DNA of 64,000 nt. Origin: CALINF01 sp039980455. GTDB taxonomy: Bacteria > Pseudomonadota > Gammaproteobacteria > Pseudomonadales > Halieaceae. Under the pieces are notes generated by a model. It made no database searches, had not been told where the DNA came from, and saw only the letters and a list, made by a program, of their open reading frames with translations. The stretch is from contig JBDXCG010000003.1 in the NCBI GenBank assembly GCA_039980455.1, positions 496,001 to 560,000 of the forward strand. The letters run 5' to 3'. The translations under genes and the position numbers were made by a program. This document shows positions 43,541-53,215 of this stretch, one piece after another; the stretch's first letter is position 1, and each line of letters opens with the position of its first letter.

Positions 43541-44122
43541 CTATAGCGTGTTGATATTGAGGAAGGCCTCTGGACAGTCTGAAAAGTCTGCTCTTGCTGT
43601 GTTCATTTTAAGCAGCCATTTTCGTACAGCGCGCTGCCCCTGGTTGAGTTCGTCAACTACTGTGCTGATGCCCTCTCGCGTGATCAAAGCATTGAGGTAG
43701 TGGTCTCGGTTGCCATCGTTGGCGATGGTCGCTGTTACCGATCCTGAGGCTCTTTCACCGGCTGCATGTTGCAACCGTTCTACTAAGTCCAGCGGGAGGT
43801 GCGGAGTGTCGCAGGGGCTGATTAGTACATGCGATGTGGTAATGGCCGGCAAGGCTGATTCAATACCGGCTAACGGGCCCAGGAAGCCTGCTCTAGTGTC
43901 TGATACTAGTGTTTTGCAGTGCGTAAGATAGTCCGAGGTGTTGCGATTGCAGCTAATGATGACGGTATCAACTTGCGGTGCTAGTCGTTCAATAACGTGC
44001 TGAATCAGTGGTTTTCCCCTATAGGTAATTAGCCCTTTGTCGAGGCCGCCGGTACGCCTGCCTTCACCTCCCGCTAGAATCAGGGCTGTGATGCATTGTT
44101 TATCGATATCTTGAGTTGTCAT
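43541..44122 (-). CDS. mobA: Molybdenum cofactor guanylyltransferase
   Basis: 193 residues with the nucleotidyltransferase signature ALILAGGEGRRTGGLDKGL and a downstream ISPCDTPHLP metal motif. It adds GMP to molybdopterin to make the bis-MGD cofactor. It stands alone and implies at least one DMSO-reductase-family molybdoenzyme elsewhere in the genome. Confidence 0.93.
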   Translation of the reverse strand: MTTQDIDKQCITALILAGGEGRRTGGLDKGLITYRGKPLIQHVIERLAPQVDTVIISCNRNTSDYLTHCKTLVSDTRAGFLGPLAGIESALPAITTSHVLISPCDTPHLPLDLVERLQHAAGERASGSVTATIANDGNRDHYLNALITREGISTVVDELNQGQRAVRKWLLKMNTARADFSDCPEAFLNINTL

Positions 44123-44258
44123 AAATGCTCTTACGCTTCTACTGCTTCCATGGTGTTCATCAGGCAGTCCTATGTGATAATCCGGTCATGCATGCTCTAA
44201 CATTATCGCGCATCTATTCAAGGTGTATTCTCTCTGGCTCGATCACCGGTGGTAACCG

Positions 44259-44987
44259 ATGATTCGGCTGCTCGCTATTGAGACTGCCACGGATGCTTGC
44301 TCCGCTGCTCTCTATAGCGATGGTGAAGTCATCGAGGTGTTTGAGCAGATTCCAAGGCAGCACAGTCAGCGGCTGCTCCCAATGGTTCAGGAATTGCTCG
44401 CCAAGGATACCCGGGCAGGACAGGCATTGTCCGCACTAACCCTGGGATCTGGCCCCGGTTCATTTACAGGATTACGAATCGCAGCAAGTTGCGCGCAAGG
44501 TCTGGCGTATGCGTGGTCGTTGCCTGCAATTGCTGTTTCTACGCTAGATATACAGGTGAGCACTGCAGTGCGTGAAGGTTTGCTGGTGGAAGGCGATGTC
44601 GCTTTGAGTCTGATCGATGCGAATATTGGCGAAACCTACTGGGCGTGTTACCGCGTATCCAACGGTTACCCCGAATTGCTTGAGGGGCCGGGAGTCAGCC
44701 GCCCAGAGCAGTTGCAAACGAGACAGGATTACTCAGACATGATCGCCATAGGTAATGGTTCTCGCTATATACCTCAGTTCGATCCTGCTCTGCAGGAGCG
44801 TATTGTCAGTCATTGGCCCGAGCTTCTGCCGCATGCTCAGGACCTGTTCCCGGTGGCGTTGAATAGCTATCTGGCAGGGAACATGATTCAGCCACATGAG
44901 ATTCAACCGCTTTATGTACGCGATGAGGTTTCCTGGAAAAAGCTCTCAGAGCAAGGCAAGCCCGGTAAGCGGGGGCATGCGTCTTGA
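44259..44987 (+). CDS. tsaB: tRNA t6A modification protein TsaB
   Basis: 242 residues of the ASKHA fold: LLAIETATDACSAAL at the N-terminus, HSQRLLPMVQELL and GSGPGSFTGLRIA, which are TsaB (YeaZ) hallmarks. It is the non-catalytic partner of TsaD in t6A37 synthesis. Its TGA overlaps the TTG start of uppP. Confidence 0.95.
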   Translation: MIRLLAIETATDACSAALYSDGEVIEVFEQIPRQHSQRLLPMVQELLAKDTRAGQALSALTLGSGPGSFTGLRIAASCAQGLAYAWSLPAIAVSTLDIQVSTAVREGLLVEGDVALSLIDANIGETYWACYRVSNGYPELLEGPGVSRPEQLQTRQDYSDMIAIGNGSRYIPQFDPALQERIVSHWPELLPHAQDLFPVALNSYLAGNMIQPHEIQPLYVRDEVSWKKLSEQGKPGKRGHAS

Positions 44988-45790
44988 TTGATTGGATACA
45001 AGCCGTCTGGTTGGCCCTGATACAGGGGTTAACCGAGTTTCTACCGATCTCGAGCTCGGCGCATCTGGTGATCCCGTCGCTGATTCTAGACTGGCCCGAT
45101 CAGGGCTTAGCGTTTGATGTTGCCGTCCACGTGGGCACTTTAACGGCGGTGGTGGCCTATTACCGGGGCGAGCTACTCACCCTGGCCAAAGGCACAATCA
45201 TAGGGCTTAGCCAGCGCCGGATGAACGAAGAGCTGCGCATGGTCGGTTGGCTGGCTATTGCTTCTCTTCCAGTAGCGGTAACGGGTTTCTTAGCAGGGGA
45301 TTTTGTTGAGGGTAATCTGCGTAGCTTACCGGTGATCGCCACTACAACATTGCTTTTCGGCGTGCTGCTCGGTTCCGCCGACAGGCACACCGCTGGAGTA
45401 TCAAAGTTTCGGTCGCTGACCTTACCGGCGGCAATCATGATCGGTTGTGCTCAAATGTTAGCGATAGTGCCGGGCGTTTCGCGCTCGGGTGTCACGATTA
45501 CGGCGGCTTTACTACTGAATCTCAACAGGCAGACTGCTGCTCGTTTTTCATTCTTGCTCTCCATTCCAGTCATAGCCGGCGCAGGTTCTCTCAAAGGCTG
45601 GGAACTCAGCCAGTCGCAGATTGCTCCAGATTGGTGGTTGCTGGGAATCTCGGCGTTGGTGTCGGCGATTACTGCGTATGCCTGTATAGCGGTTTTTCTT
45701 AAGCTACTGGATCGCGTCGGCTTGATGCCTTTCGTTTACTATCGCGTAGTATTGTCTGTGTTGTTGTTCGGGCTGTGGCTCTGGCAATGA
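44984..45790 (+). CDS. uppP: Undecaprenyl-diphosphatase
   Basis: A 268-residue membrane protein of the BacA/UppP family: QGLTEFLPISSSAHL near the start and PGVSRSGVTITAAL in the middle, the two catalytic motifs. It recycles the lipid carrier for cell-wall synthesis. The start is TTG, overlapping the tsaB stop (TTGA); the family normally begins about ten residues before QGLTEFLP, which fits. Confidence 0.95.
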   Translation: MIDWIQAVWLALIQGLTEFLPISSSAHLVIPSLILDWPDQGLAFDVAVHVGTLTAVVAYYRGELLTLAKGTIIGLSQRRMNEELRMVGWLAIASLPVAVTGFLAGDFVEGNLRSLPVIATTTLLFGVLLGSADRHTAGVSKFRSLTLPAAIMIGCAQMLAIVPGVSRSGVTITAALLLNLNRQTAARFSFLLSIPVIAGAGSLKGWELSQSQIAPDWWLLGISALVSAITAYACIAVFLKLLDRVGLMPFVYYRVVLSVLLFGLWLWQ

Positions 45791-45815
45791 CAAACTCGCC
45801 AACGGAGCACCAGTT

Positions 45816-46703
45816 ATGAATATTGCATTTATCGGCCTTGGCGTGATGGGATATCCGATGGCGGGGCATCTTCAGCGTGCAGGTCACGCAGTGACTGTAT
45901 ACAACCGGACTGCCGCACAATCCGCGCAGTGGGTAAAACAGTTCGGCGGCCGAAGCGCCGTGACACCTGCGTTAGCATCGGCAGGCGCTGACCTCGTTTG
46001 CTGCTGCGTTGGTAACGATGATGATGTGCGCAGTGTGATGTACTCATCAGACGGTATTTTGGCGTCACTTTCTTCCGGTGCTGTACTGGTCGACCACACC
46101 ACAGCCTCCGCAGAGTTGGCGAGAGAACTTTATACTGCCGCTCGGGCACTGGGTGTCGGTTTTTTGGACGCTCCGGTATCAGGCGGGCAGGCTGGGGCTG
46201 AAAATGGCCAGTTGACGATAATGTTAGGTGGAGATGACACCGATTTCGCCACGGCTCTGCCAGTGCTTGAAGTCTATTCGCGTTGTGCCCGCCTGCTGGG
46301 CCCGTCGGGAAGCGGGCAGCTTGCCAAAATGGTAAACCAGATATGTATAGCGGGTGTGGTGCAGGGTCTTGCTGAAGGCCTGGCGTTCGCGGATAAGGCT
46401 GGGCTTGATAGCAGCGCTGTTGTAGACGTCATATCACAAGGTGCCGCGCAGTCTTGGCAAATGGTTAATCGCTACCAAACAATGTTGGCGGGGGAATATG
46501 ATCACGGTTTCGCGGTTGACTGGATGCGCAAGGATCTAGGTATGGTTCTCTCAGAGGCACACAAGCATGAACTCGAGCTACCGGTGACCAGTATGGTCGA
46601 CGGATTCTATGCCGAGGTTCAGCAGTTGGGGGGTGGTCGCTGGGATACCTCCAGCTTGCTACAACGCATGTTAGTAAACTCCCAGCCGAAAGCTTCTTCA
46701 TGA
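45816..46703 (+). CDS. NAD(P)-dependent beta-hydroxyacid dehydrogenase
   Basis: 295 residues of the 3-hydroxyisobutyrate dehydrogenase family. The Rossmann motif is FIGLGVMGYPMAGHL, the substrate-binding signature DAPVSGGQAGAENG, and the catalytic Lys lies in LAKMVNQICIAG. The substrate could be tartronate semialdehyde, 3-hydroxyisobutyrate or succinic semialdehyde; the sequence alone does not separate them. Neighbours give no pathway clue. CGGAG before the ATG. Confidence 0.88.
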   Translation: MNIAFIGLGVMGYPMAGHLQRAGHAVTVYNRTAAQSAQWVKQFGGRSAVTPALASAGADLVCCCVGNDDDVRSVMYSSDGILASLSSGAVLVDHTTASAELARELYTAARALGVGFLDAPVSGGQAGAENGQLTIMLGGDDTDFATALPVLEVYSRCARLLGPSGSGQLAKMVNQICIAGVVQGLAEGLAFADKAGLDSSAVVDVISQGAAQSWQMVNRYQTMLAGEYDHGFAVDWMRKDLGMVLSEAHKHELELPVTSMVDGFYAEVQQLGGGRWDTSSLLQRMLVNSQPKASS

Positions 46704-46733
46704 TACGTTCACACTACATTAGATGATGACACT

Positions 46734-48038
46734 ATGACGCAACAACGCTTCAACGAAGACCTCTGCGACTTTCTACGCAGGTCACCCACGCCGTTTCATG
46801 CGGTTGCCACAATGTCTGCAGAACTCAAATCCAACGGGTTTGAGTTGCTCCAGAATATGGATCAGCCATTGGAGCCTGGGCGAAAGTATCTGGTGGAACG
46901 AAACGGCAGCTCACTCGTCGCTTTTATCGTGGGTACTGATCTCAGCGCGAGCGAAGGTGTGCGGATGGTCGGTGCTCATACTGATAGCCCTTGCCTCATG
47001 GTAAAACCGCAGCCCGAGCGATCTAAGCAAGGGTATTTTCAGCTCGGTGTGCAGGTGTATGGCGGAGCGCTACTAAATCCCTGGTTTGATCGCGACCTTT
47101 CACTGGCGGGGAGGGTCAGCTTTGAGGCCCCAGATGGTACCTTGCACAGCGCGCTGGTTGATTTCAGGTCGCCTGTAGCGATTATCCCCAGTCTCGCAAT
47201 TCACCTCGACCGCCAAGCCAATAGCAGCCGCAGTATTAACTCTCAAACCGATATCGTGCCTGTTTTGGCACAAGTAGCCGATGGCGAGACGCCGGACTTT
47301 CGCACCTTGTTAGGCGAACGCGTCCTGGCGGAACATCCGCATCATGAAGTTAAGCAGGTGCTGGATTTCGAGATGAGCTTTTACGACAGCCAGCCCGCCT
47401 CATTGGTTGGTCTGAACGAGGAGTTTCTGGCCTCAGCAAGACTGGACAATTTGCTGAGCTGTTTTACGGGCATGCGAGCGCTGCTGCAAGCTGATGCGGC
47501 CTGCACAACCTTACTCGTATGCAATGATCACGAGGAAGTTGGGAGCCTCTCAGCAGCCGGCGCGCAGGGTCCGTTGTTAACATCAATTTTGAGACGCTTG
47601 GCTGGAGATGACATCAGCTATGCCACACTGGTGGAGCGATCGTTGATGATGTCGGCAGACAATGCACATGGTGTGCACCCTAATTTTGCCGACAGGCATG
47701 ATGAGAACCACGGGCCGCGGCTCAATGCTGGCCCGGTTATCAAAATTAATGCAAACCAGCGCTACGCAACCAATAGCGAAACTGCAGGGCTCTATCGTTT
47801 ACTTGCTGAGCGCGAGGGGGTGCCTGTGCAATCGTTTGTAGTGCGCACCGACATGGCTTGCGGCAGTACTATCGGGCCTATCACCGCAGGTGAAACGGGC
47901 GTACGCACGTTGGATATTGGTGTGCCAACGTTCGCAATGCATTCCATACGCGAATTGGCGGGTACGGAGGATGCCTGGAATCTGTGCAAAGTGCTTTCGC
48001 GCTTCTACAATCATCGCGGATCTCTAACAGCAGACTGA
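46734..48038 (+). CDS. apeB: M18 family aminopeptidase
   Basis: 434 residues of the M18 metallopeptidase family. Zinc ligands are seen in VGAHTDSPCLMVKP, NDHEEVGS and SADNAHGVHPNF; the last ligand His lies in MHSIRELAG. Likely removes N-terminal acidic residues from peptides in the cytoplasm. Full length. Confidence 0.93.
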   Translation: MTQQRFNEDLCDFLRRSPTPFHAVATMSAELKSNGFELLQNMDQPLEPGRKYLVERNGSSLVAFIVGTDLSASEGVRMVGAHTDSPCLMVKPQPERSKQGYFQLGVQVYGGALLNPWFDRDLSLAGRVSFEAPDGTLHSALVDFRSPVAIIPSLAIHLDRQANSSRSINSQTDIVPVLAQVADGETPDFRTLLGERVLAEHPHHEVKQVLDFEMSFYDSQPASLVGLNEEFLASARLDNLLSCFTGMRALLQADAACTTLLVCNDHEEVGSLSAAGAQGPLLTSILRRLAGDDISYATLVERSLMMSADNAHGVHPNFADRHDENHGPRLNAGPVIKINANQRYATNSETAGLYRLLAEREGVPVQSFVVRTDMACGSTIGPITAGETGVRTLDIGVPTFAMHSIRELAGTEDAWNLCKVLSRFYNHRGSLTAD

Positions 48039-48042
48039 TCAA

Positions 48043-49161
48043 GTGCGGGTCTTGCTCCTATCTGCGTATGCTGCGACGAGTCACGAATATTGGCGAGCGC
48101 GTTTGCAGGGAATGTTCGCCGACTGGGAGTGGACGTGCTTGACGCTGCCAGCGCGTCATTTCAACTGGCGAATCAGAGGTAATCCGCTGTACTGGAGTGT
48201 AGCGCAGCGTGAACAGCTAAGCCGAGACTATGACCTACTGGTTGCCACCTCAATGGTCGATCTGGCTACGTTAAGAGGTCTGGTGCCTGAGCTGTCGGGC
48301 GTACCCTCGCTGGTCTACTTCCATGAGAACCAGTTCGATTACCCTGCGCAGCAGGGACAGTCGGCCTCGTTAGAGGCACAGATGGTTAGTGTCTACAGCG
48401 CCCTTGCAGCCGATCACGTTGTGTTCAATTCAAACTACAACCGCGATACATTTCTTTTAGGGCTTAACCGCCTGCTGATAAAATTGCCTGACTTCGCCCC
48501 CATAGAGATTGTCGACTTGATAGAATCGCGCGCCAGTGTGGTGCCGGTGCCCATTGCGTTGGAGTCATCTCGATCGGGCACATCGCGCTGGCCACCCCGA
48601 GGCCCGGAGAAAAGGCTGCGTATTGTCTGGCTGGGGCGGTTTGAATATGACAAAGCCCCTGAGCGACTGTTGCGGTTACTCGATGTCCTATCACGCAACC
48701 AATTTGCTGTTCATCTTGCCGTAGTGGGGCAACAGTTTCGTCAGCGCCCCGAGGCGTTTGACACGATTGCTAAACTCCACGCCGATAGCCTTATCCATAT
48801 GGACTATATCGATGACCGTACAGACTACTGCCAGCTACTACGTGAAGCAGATGTGGTGGTGTCGACCGCACGTCATGAGTTTCAGGGTATCGCCGTTGGC
48901 GAGGCCGTTGCTGCTGGCTGCATACCCATAGTCCCCGATCGGCTGGCCTATACCGAGTTTTATGCATCGCAGTATCGATATGCCGCTTATGAAGATGACG
49001 CCAACCGTGAATCCGAGGCAGCAGCGCAACTCGTGATGAAGCTGGCGCCTCAGAGTCAGTGCGCCGATTTACCAGCCGCAGTGGAGGATTGGAGTGAAGC
49101 TGCGCTATCGCCTTTATATCTGCAAGCGTTCTCCAAGGCAGGTTGTACGCTGTCGGGATAG
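48043..49161 (+). CDS. DUF3524 glycosyltransferase, tRNA-queuosine mannosyltransferase-like
   Basis: 372 residues. The N-terminal block LLLSAYAATSHEYWRARLQGMF plus LTLPARHFNWRIRGNPLYW and VYFHENQFDYP define DUF3524, the domain of QTMAN/GTDC1, which adds mannose to queuosine in tRNA-Asp. The C-terminal half is a GT4 glycosyltransferase (RIVWLGRFEYDKAPERLL, STARHEFQGIAVGEAVAAGC). Whether bacterial members act on queuosine is inference from the family. Start is GTG, 4 bp after apeB. Confidence 0.85.
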   Translation: MRVLLLSAYAATSHEYWRARLQGMFADWEWTCLTLPARHFNWRIRGNPLYWSVAQREQLSRDYDLLVATSMVDLATLRGLVPELSGVPSLVYFHENQFDYPAQQGQSASLEAQMVSVYSALAADHVVFNSNYNRDTFLLGLNRLLIKLPDFAPIEIVDLIESRASVVPVPIALESSRSGTSRWPPRGPEKRLRIVWLGRFEYDKAPERLLRLLDVLSRNQFAVHLAVVGQQFRQRPEAFDTIAKLHADSLIHMDYIDDRTDYCQLLREADVVVSTARHEFQGIAVGEAVAAGCIPIVPDRLAYTEFYASQYRYAAYEDDANRESEAAAQLVMKLAPQSQCADLPAAVEDWSEAALSPLYLQAFSKAGCTLSG

Positions 49162-49215
49162 CCTCGCTCGGCAGTAATCAGTATGATGGCGCCAATTTCC
49201 CAAGTGAGAGTTTCC

Positions 49216-50223
49216 ATGACTAAGCAACGTGTGCTTACAGGTATTACGACCACCGGTACGCCGCATCTGGGCAACTACGTTGGCGCCATTCGTCCGGCAG
49301 TGGCGGCATCAACCGAACCCAATGTTGAGTCCTTTTTGTTTCTCGCCGACTACCACGCACTGATCAAAAGTCAGGATCCGGAGCGGGTTCGCCAGTCCAG
49401 CAAGGAAGTGGCTGCGACCTGGCTCGCACTGGGCCTCGATACGCAGCGCACTGTATTTTATCGCCAGTCGGATATTCCAGAGATCACTGAGCTGACCTGG
49501 GTTCTGTCGTGTAATGCAGCAAAAGGACTTATGAATCGCGCGCACGCGTACAAGGCCGCTGTGCAGAGTAATGAGGACGCCGGCGAGGATCCAGATTTTG
49601 GCGTGACTATGGGGCTTTTTGGTTACCCTGTACTGATGGCTGCCGACATTCTCATGTTCAGCGCCCATAAAATACCTGTGGGACGTGATCAGATTCAGCA
49701 TGTGGAGATGGCCCGTGATATTGCGCAGCGCTTCAATCACAATTTTGCTGAGGTGTTCACGCTTCCAGAAGCTGTTGTCGATGATTCGGTCGCAGTGCTT
49801 CAGGGGCTGGACGGACGCAAGATGAGCAAAAGCTACAACAACACAATTCCATTGTTTGAGACCGAAAAACGTCTACGTAAATCGATCAATAAGATAAAAA
49901 CCAATTTGCTTGAGCCCGGTGACCCCAAAGATGCGGATGACTCTACTGTATTCCAGGTGTGGTCTGCCTTTGCTGACCAGGCAGAGATCGCCCGAATGCG
50001 ATCAGAGTTTGAAGGCGGTATAGCGTGGGGAGAGGCAAAGAAGCAGCTGTTTGAGCGCATCAACGACGAACTTGCTCCGGCGAGAGAGCGATTCAACGCC
50101 CTAATGGATGACCCCGGGCACATTGAAGCTGTACTTCAAGCAGGCGCCGAGCGTGCCAGGGAGCACAGCGGGGCGCTTATGGAGAAGGTGAGGGCGGCCG
50201 TTGGTATCTCGCCGATGGCCTAG
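49216..50223 (+). CDS. trpS: Tryptophanyl-tRNA synthetase
   Basis: 335 residues of a class I synthetase: GITTTGTPHLGNYVGAI holds the HIGH-type motif (TPHLGN) and KMSKSYNN is the KMSKS loop. I use the ATG at 49216 with GAGAG upstream and family-like N-terminus (KQRVLTGIT). The frame stays open to 49183. The stop directly abuts the stop of the convergent TonB receptor gene. Confidence 0.95.
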   Translation: MTKQRVLTGITTTGTPHLGNYVGAIRPAVAASTEPNVESFLFLADYHALIKSQDPERVRQSSKEVAATWLALGLDTQRTVFYRQSDIPEITELTWVLSCNAAKGLMNRAHAYKAAVQSNEDAGEDPDFGVTMGLFGYPVLMAADILMFSAHKIPVGRDQIQHVEMARDIAQRFNHNFAEVFTLPEAVVDDSVAVLQGLDGRKMSKSYNNTIPLFETEKRLRKSINKIKTNLLEPGDPKDADDSTVFQVWSAFADQAEIARMRSEFEGGIAWGEAKKQLFERINDELAPARERFNALMDDPGHIEAVLQAGAERAREHSGALMEKVRAAVGISPMA

Positions 50224-52281
50224 TTATCCACCCGAAAAACGGTAGCTGACTTCCAGATAAGCGCCAATCGGTTGGCCGACGAAGTAGCGGTATTGCCCAA
50301 ATCCAAAGTCAGCGCGTTCCGCGTAGTCCTCATCGAGCAGGTTGGTAACACGCAGTGTGCCGGTCCAGCGCGATGCGAGTTCGGCCCTGACTCTGAGGTT
50401 AACCAAAGAGTGTCCGTCATAGGTATGTTGATTGTCGGGGTCCAGATAATATTCATCGAGATAGACCCATTCGAGTTCTGCCAGCGCGGGCCATCCCTGA
50501 TTAACAGACATATCCCAGCCTAGCCTGGCACTGCCGAATACTTTAGGCGCTGTGTCGATGTAGTTACCTTTGATGTCACCGGATGTTCCCAGTAGTTGTA
50601 TGCGGCTGTCGTAGCGATGCTCAGCGTATGTCATATCCAACCCGACGTACCACGCCTCGGCAAAATCATAATCGAGACTGAGTTCTGCGCCGCGATGTGT
50701 GGTGGTCGCGCCACTGACATTCTGCCGATTGGTATCTTGGAAGATGACGTTGTCTTTCTTCATCGCATAGGCAGAGACATCATAGGCCAGTGTTTGCAGG
50801 AGCGTGCCGCGCAGACCGATTTCTACGTTATCCATCTCCTCGGAATCCAGGTCAGCGCTCTCCTGGCCGGACTGCAGGCGATACAGTTCGGTTGTCTGCG
50901 GTGCGCGAAAACCACGGGCAAGTCGAAGATAGGCAATATGGTCATCTGAAATCGCGTAGCTAGCGCCGCCATTCAGAGACCAGTCAGAGAAAGTGTCGTT
51001 GCTATCGGCCGGTCGGTAGAAACGGCAATTGCTGGCTTCAGGAGCGCAAGCAGAGCCATCCTGAGTGCGATTATTGTAATCGTAGCCTGTGTACTCATAG
51101 CGCGCTCCGGCGATCAGCTCCCAGCGAGGCAGTGGATTGAAAGTCACCTGGCTGTAGGCCGCGGCCGTTGTGGCATCTACGCGATAATTGTAATGGACAC
51201 CTTCTGGCTGGTTCGGGCTGAAAGGCTGGTCTTGAGTCTCCTTAAGCCGTCCATCGGTGTATTCCAGGTCGATCCCATTATTCCAGCGCCAGCTATCAAT
51301 GTCGGTACGCAGCGCCATTCGCAGTCCGAGACTTTCCTGGGCGTTTTCTTCAGTGGGCTGCCAAGGCAGGAAATGCTGAAGAAACTCCATATCGTTCTTG
51401 CGGAGATAAGGCGTAATAGTGACCTGATTGTGTTCGTTGAGTTGTGTAGATGCCCGCGAGTAAGCCATAAATGACCAAGCGTCTCGATAGGCCTCGGGAT
51501 TTGGATTGGCGTCCTTTAGATCGCTATCCTCATACGCCTTGAACCCGCGAACAAACCCCGCAGTCTCCTGGTTGAGATTAGTGCCTTCCAGTGCGCTGGT
51601 GATGTCCCATTGCTCGCCGGCGTAGTCGTGTCTTAGTGTGAGCTTTTGCTCATCGTAGCCTGAGTCATCTTTGTAACCGCCGTCGGTGGTCCCGTTAATT
51701 CTCACGCTCAATCCGTGTTGCCCTTGCGTACCGCTGTAACGGTATTTGCTGCGGTAGTAGTCGTACGGTCCCGCTTCCACTGACAGAGCTTGGTCGGTTT
51801 CGTCGGTGGGAGCAGCACTGAGGATGTTGATAACGCCGTGCATGGCATTCGAGCCATATAGCGCAGTTGCGGGCCCTTTGATGACCTCAACCGCACCTGC
51901 TTGCTCGCTGTTGGCATCAAACAGCTGATTCACATTGCAAAAGCCTGGCGCCCGCAGGCTGATCCCGTCCCAGCCCATGTAGAAGGAGCCGCAACTGCCA
52001 GGCCCAGTTAACACGGGCGAGCGCAATGCTGTAAGGCTCTCCTGGCCGTTACCACGACTTATCCAGGTGCCGGGCACGCGTTGCATCAATTCATTGATGT
52101 GCACGGCACCAGTGAGGTCAATTGCATCCTGACTGATTGAAGACCAAGCGAGCGGCATTGCCTGGGCATTCTCTGCCGTTCGAGTAGCCGTTACCAACAG
52201 GTGCTCCGGCGGCGTTTCCTGTGCCTTTAGGGGGCAGATAACGGCCAAGGCTATGAATGGAGCAAGTTTCTTTGGTGACAT
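50224..52281 (-). CDS. TonB-dependent outer-membrane receptor
   Basis: 685 residues. A signal peptide (LAPFIALAVICPLKAQ) leads to a TonB-box-like EHLLVTATR, a plug domain (VPGTWISRGNGQESLTALRSP, VEVIKGPATALYGSNAMHGVINI) and a C-terminal beta-barrel with the final aromatic residue pattern (YLEVSYRFSGG). Two cysteines in the plug (SCGSFYMGWDGISLRAPGFC) probably form a disulfide. The substrate could be a siderophore, vitamin or glycan; no ligand-specific neighbour is present. It is divergent from a DUF3313 lipoprotein. Confidence 0.92.
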   Translation of the reverse strand: MSPKKLAPFIALAVICPLKAQETPPEHLLVTATRTAENAQAMPLAWSSISQDAIDLTGAVHINELMQRVPGTWISRGNGQESLTALRSPVLTGPGSCGSFYMGWDGISLRAPGFCNVNQLFDANSEQAGAVEVIKGPATALYGSNAMHGVINILSAAPTDETDQALSVEAGPYDYYRSKYRYSGTQGQHGLSVRINGTTDGGYKDDSGYDEQKLTLRHDYAGEQWDITSALEGTNLNQETAGFVRGFKAYEDSDLKDANPNPEAYRDAWSFMAYSRASTQLNEHNQVTITPYLRKNDMEFLQHFLPWQPTEENAQESLGLRMALRTDIDSWRWNNGIDLEYTDGRLKETQDQPFSPNQPEGVHYNYRVDATTAAAYSQVTFNPLPRWELIAGARYEYTGYDYNNRTQDGSACAPEASNCRFYRPADSNDTFSDWSLNGGASYAISDDHIAYLRLARGFRAPQTTELYRLQSGQESADLDSEEMDNVEIGLRGTLLQTLAYDVSAYAMKKDNVIFQDTNRQNVSGATTTHRGAELSLDYDFAEAWYVGLDMTYAEHRYDSRIQLLGTSGDIKGNYIDTAPKVFGSARLGWDMSVNQGWPALAELEWVYLDEYYLDPDNQHTYDGHSLVNLRVRAELASRWTGTLRVTNLLDEDYAERADFGFGQYRYFVGQPIGAYLEVSYRFSGG

Positions 52282-52382
52282 CGTTCACTCGTGTCTCAAA
52301 AAGGGTGGTGCGCAGTGTAGCGGATTGCGTAGGCCAGCCCAAACCCAGATGCCCGTCAGCTTTCCTCGCGATAAATCTGGGG

Positions 52383-52388
52383 TATACT
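52383..52388 (+). promoter_or_regulatory. Candidate -10 of the DUF3313 lipoprotein gene
   Basis: TATACT (5 of 6) in GGGGTATACTGCACG, with a start expected near 52395 and a ~53-nt leader to the ATG. The -35 region (TTTCCT-like) is poor. Confidence 0.45.
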
Positions 52389-52447
52389 GCACGTCGAATT
52401 CGACCGCCCAAGGGCGATAACAACAAGACCGAAAGAGGATTTGCACC

Positions 52448-53143
52448 ATGTCACAGAAACTTCTGCTGGCGATGGCCATTGGCCTGATAACACTGGCTGG
52501 CTGCACCCAGAACCCTACGGCGAGCAAGTCAGTAGCCCCCGAGCGAGACGACCCCGCATTCCTGGAAGCTAAAAACAGCCGTGCCGATGAGCTCTACATG
52601 AATCCGGACTCTGCCAAGGGTGGTAGCGCATTCCGCAAGATCTATATCGCGCCAGCTAACCTGTCCAAGCTGCAAATCATTCAGCCTGAAGACGCAGAGC
52701 CCGATACCGAATGGGATATAAATGATGTTGAGGCCAGTGTTGTCCAAAAGGCGCTGCACACTGAATTGGCGCAGACATTGAGCTTTGAATCAGCGTACAA
52801 CATTGTTGAGACCCGTGAGGAGTCCGATATGGTGATAAAAACCACGTTGGTCGCCATTCACCCTAATTCAACGCGAGCTGAAGTAGAGGCGGGTGCCAAG
52901 TCCGGCGGGGCACTTACTGTGAGTATGGCGCTGGTTAACGCTAAGACCGGTAACGTGATGATCCGAACGGTAGACACTAAATCTACCGACAATATCTGGG
53001 CATTTAACCAGGTGGAAAACGATGACCCAGCGATCAATTTGATTTTCCGCAGCTGGGGAGACTCTATGCGCAGAGGTCTTCTAAACTTGCAGGGCAGAGC
53101 TTACGACCCTCTGGCAAACCCCCTGCAGATGAAGGAGCGCTAG
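52448..53143 (+). CDS. DUF3313 family lipoprotein
   Basis: 231 residues. The signal peptide ends in a lipobox (ITLAGC), so a lipid-anchored envelope protein. The mature part (DPAFLEAKNSRADELYMNP, FRKIYIAPANLSKLQI, SWGDSMRRGLLNL) matches DUF3313, a family of outer-membrane-associated lipoproteins of unknown role. AGAGGA lies upstream of the ATG. A strong terminator follows. Confidence 0.85.
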   Translation: MSQKLLLAMAIGLITLAGCTQNPTASKSVAPERDDPAFLEAKNSRADELYMNPDSAKGGSAFRKIYIAPANLSKLQIIQPEDAEPDTEWDINDVEASVVQKALHTELAQTLSFESAYNIVETREESDMVIKTTLVAIHPNSTRAEVEAGAKSGGALTVSMALVNAKTGNVMIRTVDTKSTDNIWAFNQVENDDPAINLIFRSWGDSMRRGLLNLQGRAYDPLANPLQMKER

Positions 53144-53170
53144 TCGTTTTTAGCACTAGCTGAAAACGAA

Positions 53171-53199
53171 AAAGGGGGCTCTTAAGCCCCCTTTTTTTG
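53171..53199. terminator. Bidirectional intrinsic terminator
   Basis: AAAGGGGGCT (53171-53180) pairs with AGCCCCCTTT (53185-53194) over a 4-nt loop. An A-run precedes and a T-run (TTTTTTT) follows, so it can end both the DUF3313 gene and the convergent pldA. Confidence 0.92.
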
Positions 53200-53215
53200 T
53201 TTCACTATTTCTTGC

